From NCBI GenBank assembly GCA_028823435.1, contig JAPKBK010000079.1:1-7996 (forward strand): a stretch of 7,996 nt of DNA, in the 5' to 3' direction. Under the pieces are notes generated by a model. That model did not search any database and had not been told where the DNA came from. It saw only the letters and a list, made by a program, of their open reading frames with translations. Each line of letters begins with the position of its first letter. The first letter of the stretch is position 1. Of this stretch, positions 5,410 to 7,996 are shown in pieces. The stretch comes from Flavobacteriales bacterium (lineage in GTDB: Bacteria > Bacteroidota > Bacteroidia > Flavobacteriales_D > Sanyastnellaceae). A program made the position numbers and the translations under genes.

Positions 5410-7539
5410 TTAATGACTCGCAACTTCGTGAAAAAGAAATGCCCATTTGTCAGCCTGTTCATCAATAATTTTTGATGTTGGCTTGCCTGCACCATGTCCC
5501 GCACCCGTTTCGATGCGTATCAACACTGGTCTTTCACCTTGATGAACCGCTTGCAGTCTGGCCGCGAATTTAAAGGAGTGGGCAGGGACAACTCTGTCGT
5601 CATGATCCGAAGTCGTCACCATCGTACTTGGATAAGACGTTCCTTCTTTTAAATTGTGGACAGGAGAAAACGAAAACAGATTCTTAAATTCAACTTCCGT
5701 GCTATCTACACAACCGTATTCAGGAATCCACCCCCACCCAATTGTAAACTTATGGTATCTCAACATATCCATCACGCCCACTCCAGGAAATGCAACCGCT
5801 GCCAAGTCGGGCTGTTGCGTCATCACTGCTCCTATTAACAACCCCCCATTTGACCGACCTTCAATGGCAAGGTTTTCAGAATTGGTGTATCGTTCAGCTT
5901 TTAAATATTCTGCTGCTGCGATAAAGTCATCGAATACATTTTGTTTGTCGAGAAGCATTCCCGCCTTATGCCAATCCTCGCCGAACTCTCCTCCCCCTCG
6001 TAAATTGGGCATGGCATAGACGCCTCCCCTTTCTAAGAAAACGATGTTTGACGCACTGAAACTTGGCGTGAGGCTGATGTTAAACCCACCATATGCATAT
6101 AAAAGTGTGGGGTTTTGTCCATTCATTAAAAGCCCCCGCCTGTGAACGATAAACATGGGGATTTGGGTGCCGTCTTTGGAGGCATACCAAACCTGTTTTG
6201 TCTCATAACCCTCTGGTTTAAACCTAACCTCAGGACTACTGTACTCAGTACTTGTTCCGTTTTCTAAGTCCAGCCTGTAAATACTTGTGGGATGCGTGAA
6301 AGAGGTAAAGGCATAAAACACTTCTTCAGCATTCATTTTACCTCCAAATCCACCCACAGACCCCACTTTACTTGGTAATTCTATTTCAAATGGATGCGCA
6401 CCATTCACATCAAACTGGACGACTGCATGACATGCATTGCGTAAGTAAGTGGCAAATAAGTGACCCGCTGAGGCACTTACAGATTCAAGCAAATGCTCTG
6501 ACTCTGAAATAACATCTGTCCAAAGCGCTCTGTCCGACAAATCGACACTTGCATCCGCTGCGACCAACCTGTATTTGGGCGCATCAATATCTGTAAGCAA
6601 CAAAATTTTGCCGTCTATATGTTCAACCACCGAGCTGTGGTCTTTAAATCCTGCCACCAACACTTTCCACTGTGAATCTTTTTGACCAAGATCTTTCACG
6701 AGTAGACTGTTGCCGTCAGTTCCTGTAGAAACATTAAGAATCAGATATTTGTTATCCTCTGTGGCATAGGCAAAATGATATCTGTTGGGCTCATCTTCAT
6801 TTCTGTAAATCAAATCATCCTCTGATTGAGGCGTACCAAGTTTGTGAAAATACACACTGTGAAAAACATTCTCTGAACTGAAAGCGCTTCCCTCTGGTTT
6901 GGGATAACGGCTGTAGTAGAATCCATCATTCACCCAGCTCGTGCCACTGAATTTCACCCACTTAAGCGAATCCTCTAACTCCTTTCCTGTCTCGATCTCT
7001 ATGACGTTAATTTCCTGCCAATCTGATCCTGACTCACTTTTAATGACGGTCACAAACTTACCATCGTCTGAGGCCCCTCCGAGGGAAGCCGTAATCGTCC
7101 CGTCCTCACTAAGTGCATTTGGATCAAGGAACACGCGCTCTTCACCCCCCAACGCGTCAAAGATATAAATCACACTTTGGTTTTGCAGGCCATCATTTCT
7201 CGTAATAAAATACCTGTCACCTACTTTGCGCGGAATACCGACCTTCTCATAATTAAAGAGTTTTTCATACCTCGCTCTTAACACATTCCGAAGCGGAAGC
7301 GCATCCAGATATTTTCTGGTCACTTCATTTTCATCTTTAACCCACTGCTCCACTTCAGGAGCCCTGTCATCCTCAAGCCACCTGTATGGATCCGACACCT
7401 CAACACCCCAGATTGTGTCTGTTTGATCTACAACTCTGGTCTGAGGATAAGTAAGCTCACCCGGCTTCAAAACGAAAGAAGAAGTTTCACCGCAGGACAA
7501 AAAAGCAGCCGTGAAGAAAAGGAATATGATAACACGCAT
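5410..7539 (-). CDS. Prolyl oligopeptidase (S9A), predicted exported lipoprotein
   Basis: A 709-residue serine peptidase that cleaves short peptides after proline. The N-terminal segment (about 30-65, with DPYRWLEDD) and the C-terminal alpha/beta-hydrolase domain (from about 435) flank a seven-bladed propeller that restricts access to small peptides. The catalytic triad is visible: Ser563 in GRSNGG, Asp647 in DHDDRVVP, and His682 in GAGHGAGK. The LRGGGEFGEDWHKAG block before the active site is also conserved. Residues 1-16 (MRVIIFLFFTAAFLSC) form a lipoprotein signal peptide with Cys16 as the lipidated residue, so it acts in the periplasm or on the outer membrane. Starts at 7569 (ATG) or 7572 (TTG) would add residues before the signal peptide; 7539 is preferred because the signal then begins normally and a -7 box lies just upstream. 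Length is normal for S9A. A TonB-dependent receptor gene follows after 24 bases. Confidence 0.93.
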   Translation of the reverse strand: MRVIIFLFFTAAFLSCGETSSFVLKPGELTYPQTRVVDQTDTIWGVEVSDPYRWLEDDRAPEVEQWVKDENEVTRKYLDALPLRNVLRARYEKLFNYEKVGIPRKVGDRYFITRNDGLQNQSVIYIFDALGGEERVFLDPNALSEDGTITASLGGASDDGKFVTVIKSESGSDWQEINVIEIETGKELEDSLKWVKFSGTSWVNDGFYYSRYPKPEGSAFSSENVFHSVYFHKLGTPQSEDDLIYRNEDEPNRYHFAYATEDNKYLILNVSTGTDGNSLLVKDLGQKDSQWKVLVAGFKDHSSVVEHIDGKILLLTDIDAPKYRLVAADASVDLSDRALWTDVISESEHLLESVSASAGHLFATYLRNACHAVVQFDVNGAHPFEIELPSKVGSVGGFGGKMNAEEVFYAFTSFTHPTSIYRLDLENGTSTEYSSPEVRFKPEGYETKQVWYASKDGTQIPMFIVHRRGLLMNGQNPTLLYAYGGFNISLTPSFSASNIVFLERGGVYAMPNLRGGGEFGEDWHKAGMLLDKQNVFDDFIAAAEYLKAERYTNSENLAIEGRSNGGLLIGAVMTQQPDLAAVAFPGVGVMDMLRYHKFTIGWGWIPEYGCVDSTEVEFKNLFSFSPVHNLKEGTSYPSTMVTTSDHDDRVVPAHSFKFAARLQAVHQGERPVLIRIETGAGHGAGKPTSKIIDEQADKWAFLFHEVASH

Positions 7540-7554
7540 TTGTTCATTTTTAAC

Positions 7555-7562
7555 CAAATATA
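7555..7562 (-). promoter_or_regulatory. Candidate -7 box of the peptidase-receptor operon
   Basis: On the minus strand TATATTTG (7562-7555) matches TAnnTTTG exactly, 15 bases before the preferred ATG at 7539. No TTG lies at the expected distance upstream, so the -33 element is weak or absent. If real, the leader is only about ten bases and starts upstream of 7539 would not be transcribed. Confidence 0.35.
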
Positions 7563-7623
7563 CTTTCATCAATCCATTCTCACATCATATATTAAGGCCA
7601 TAACCAAACATGGCAGTTTTATT

Positions 7624-7996
7624 ATGCGTCTCAGCGTCAAAAAGCAAACACATTTTTTATCTATATGCATTCTGTCCGTCCTGACAATTACGTGTGCTGC
7701 ACAGTCATTTGACGCCAGCATCAGAACGATTCATGTGGCCGATTCTGACAACATTGCATTTGCTGGCTCTGGGGGGTTCATCGGATACACTTCAAACGGA
7801 GGTGAAACATGGGACACCACGCGATGGGCTGTAAAGACACCTCAAGACAGTATCATACATCCATCGTTCCGATCTTGCTATATCGTTGGAAATAAAATGC
7901 TCGCCGTAGGAATTGCTTCCCCGGGATTTATCATGCGTGCGCCATTAAATGATTTAAATTCTTCGACAGTCGTTCATGCCGATTACGATGAACGCA
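7624..7996 (+). CDS. Exported BNR/YCF48-like beta-propeller protein, N-terminal part (cut by right window edge)
   Basis: Open from the ATG at 7624 to the edge, 124 residues with no stop. Residues 1-27 form a signal peptide (basic start, hydrophobic run, CAAQ before SFD), so the product is exported; Cys24 could instead be lipidated, but Thr before it makes a poor lipobox. The mature start resembles a Bacteroidota family of secreted BNR/YVTN/YCF48-like propellers, often mislabelled 'oxidoreductase'. An Asp-box, TSNGGETW (56-63), follows a GSGGFIG turn, and residues about 87-104 (FRSCYIVGNKMLAVGIAS) give the next blade. Function is unknown; nothing in the visible part indicates an enzyme. It is transcribed away from the peptidase operon, with 84 bases between the two start codons. 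An ATG at 7610 is out of frame. Confidence 0.8.
   Translation, partial: MRLSVKKQTHFLSICILSVLTITCAAQSFDASIRTIHVADSDNIAFAGSGGFIGYTSNGGETWDTTRWAVKTPQDSIIHPSFRSCYIVGNKMLAVGIASPGFIMRAPLNDLNSSTVVHADYDER

Noticed and set aside
5654..6019. Plus-strand open frames inside the peptidase gene (also at 6941-7168)
   Set aside because: Antisense to the conserved catalytic and propeller regions of the peptidase, with no protein-like features.

Overview
The window looks like a chromosomal segment of a Bacteroidota bacterium, most likely a marine or aquatic member of the Flavobacteriales. The evidence is a tandem Cys-rich 'DGSC' repeat protein, a SusC-style TonB-dependent receptor with an N-terminal CarboxypepD_reg-like domain, a prolyl oligopeptidase exported as a lipoprotein, a small RRM RNA-binding protein, a Bacteroidota-type promoter (TTG-N19-TAnnTTTG), and starts without visible Shine-Dalgarno sequences. 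The assignment rests on gene families and signals only; no rRNA or other marker gene is present.

Layout, left to right. At 1-431 (minus) is the N-terminal part of a secreted Cys-rich repeat protein that runs off the left edge. The 265-base gap at 432-696 holds its leader and a clear intrinsic terminator for the next gene. At 697-1227 (minus) is an RRM RNA-binding protein with a disordered basic tail and an acidic C-terminal tip. Its promoter lies in a compact divergent region (1228-1328) that also carries three short direct repeats. Going right on the plus strand are an RluA-type pseudouridine synthase (1329-2219) and, 29 bases later, a PlsC-type acyltransferase (2249-3010, TTG start), probably co-transcribed. 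These converge on a minus-strand pair: a lipoprotein prolyl oligopeptidase (5410-7539) followed after 24 bases by a TonB-dependent receptor (3040-5385). The last gene (7624 to the right edge, plus) diverges from the peptidase and encodes the start of an exported BNR/YCF48-like propeller protein.

Functionally there are three themes: RNA handling (RRM protein, pseudouridine synthase), membrane phospholipid synthesis (acyltransferase), and cell-envelope or secreted proteins (repeat protein, peptidase plus receptor, propeller protein). The peptidase-receptor pair suggests linked peptide degradation and uptake, though the receptor's substrate cannot be read from sequence. I saw no mobile element, CRISPR array, tRNA or rRNA, and no clear signature of a new defence or mobile system. 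The most unusual points are the co-loss of two cysteines in one unit of the repeat protein, the SSB-like architecture of the RRM protein, and the organised divergent promoter region.
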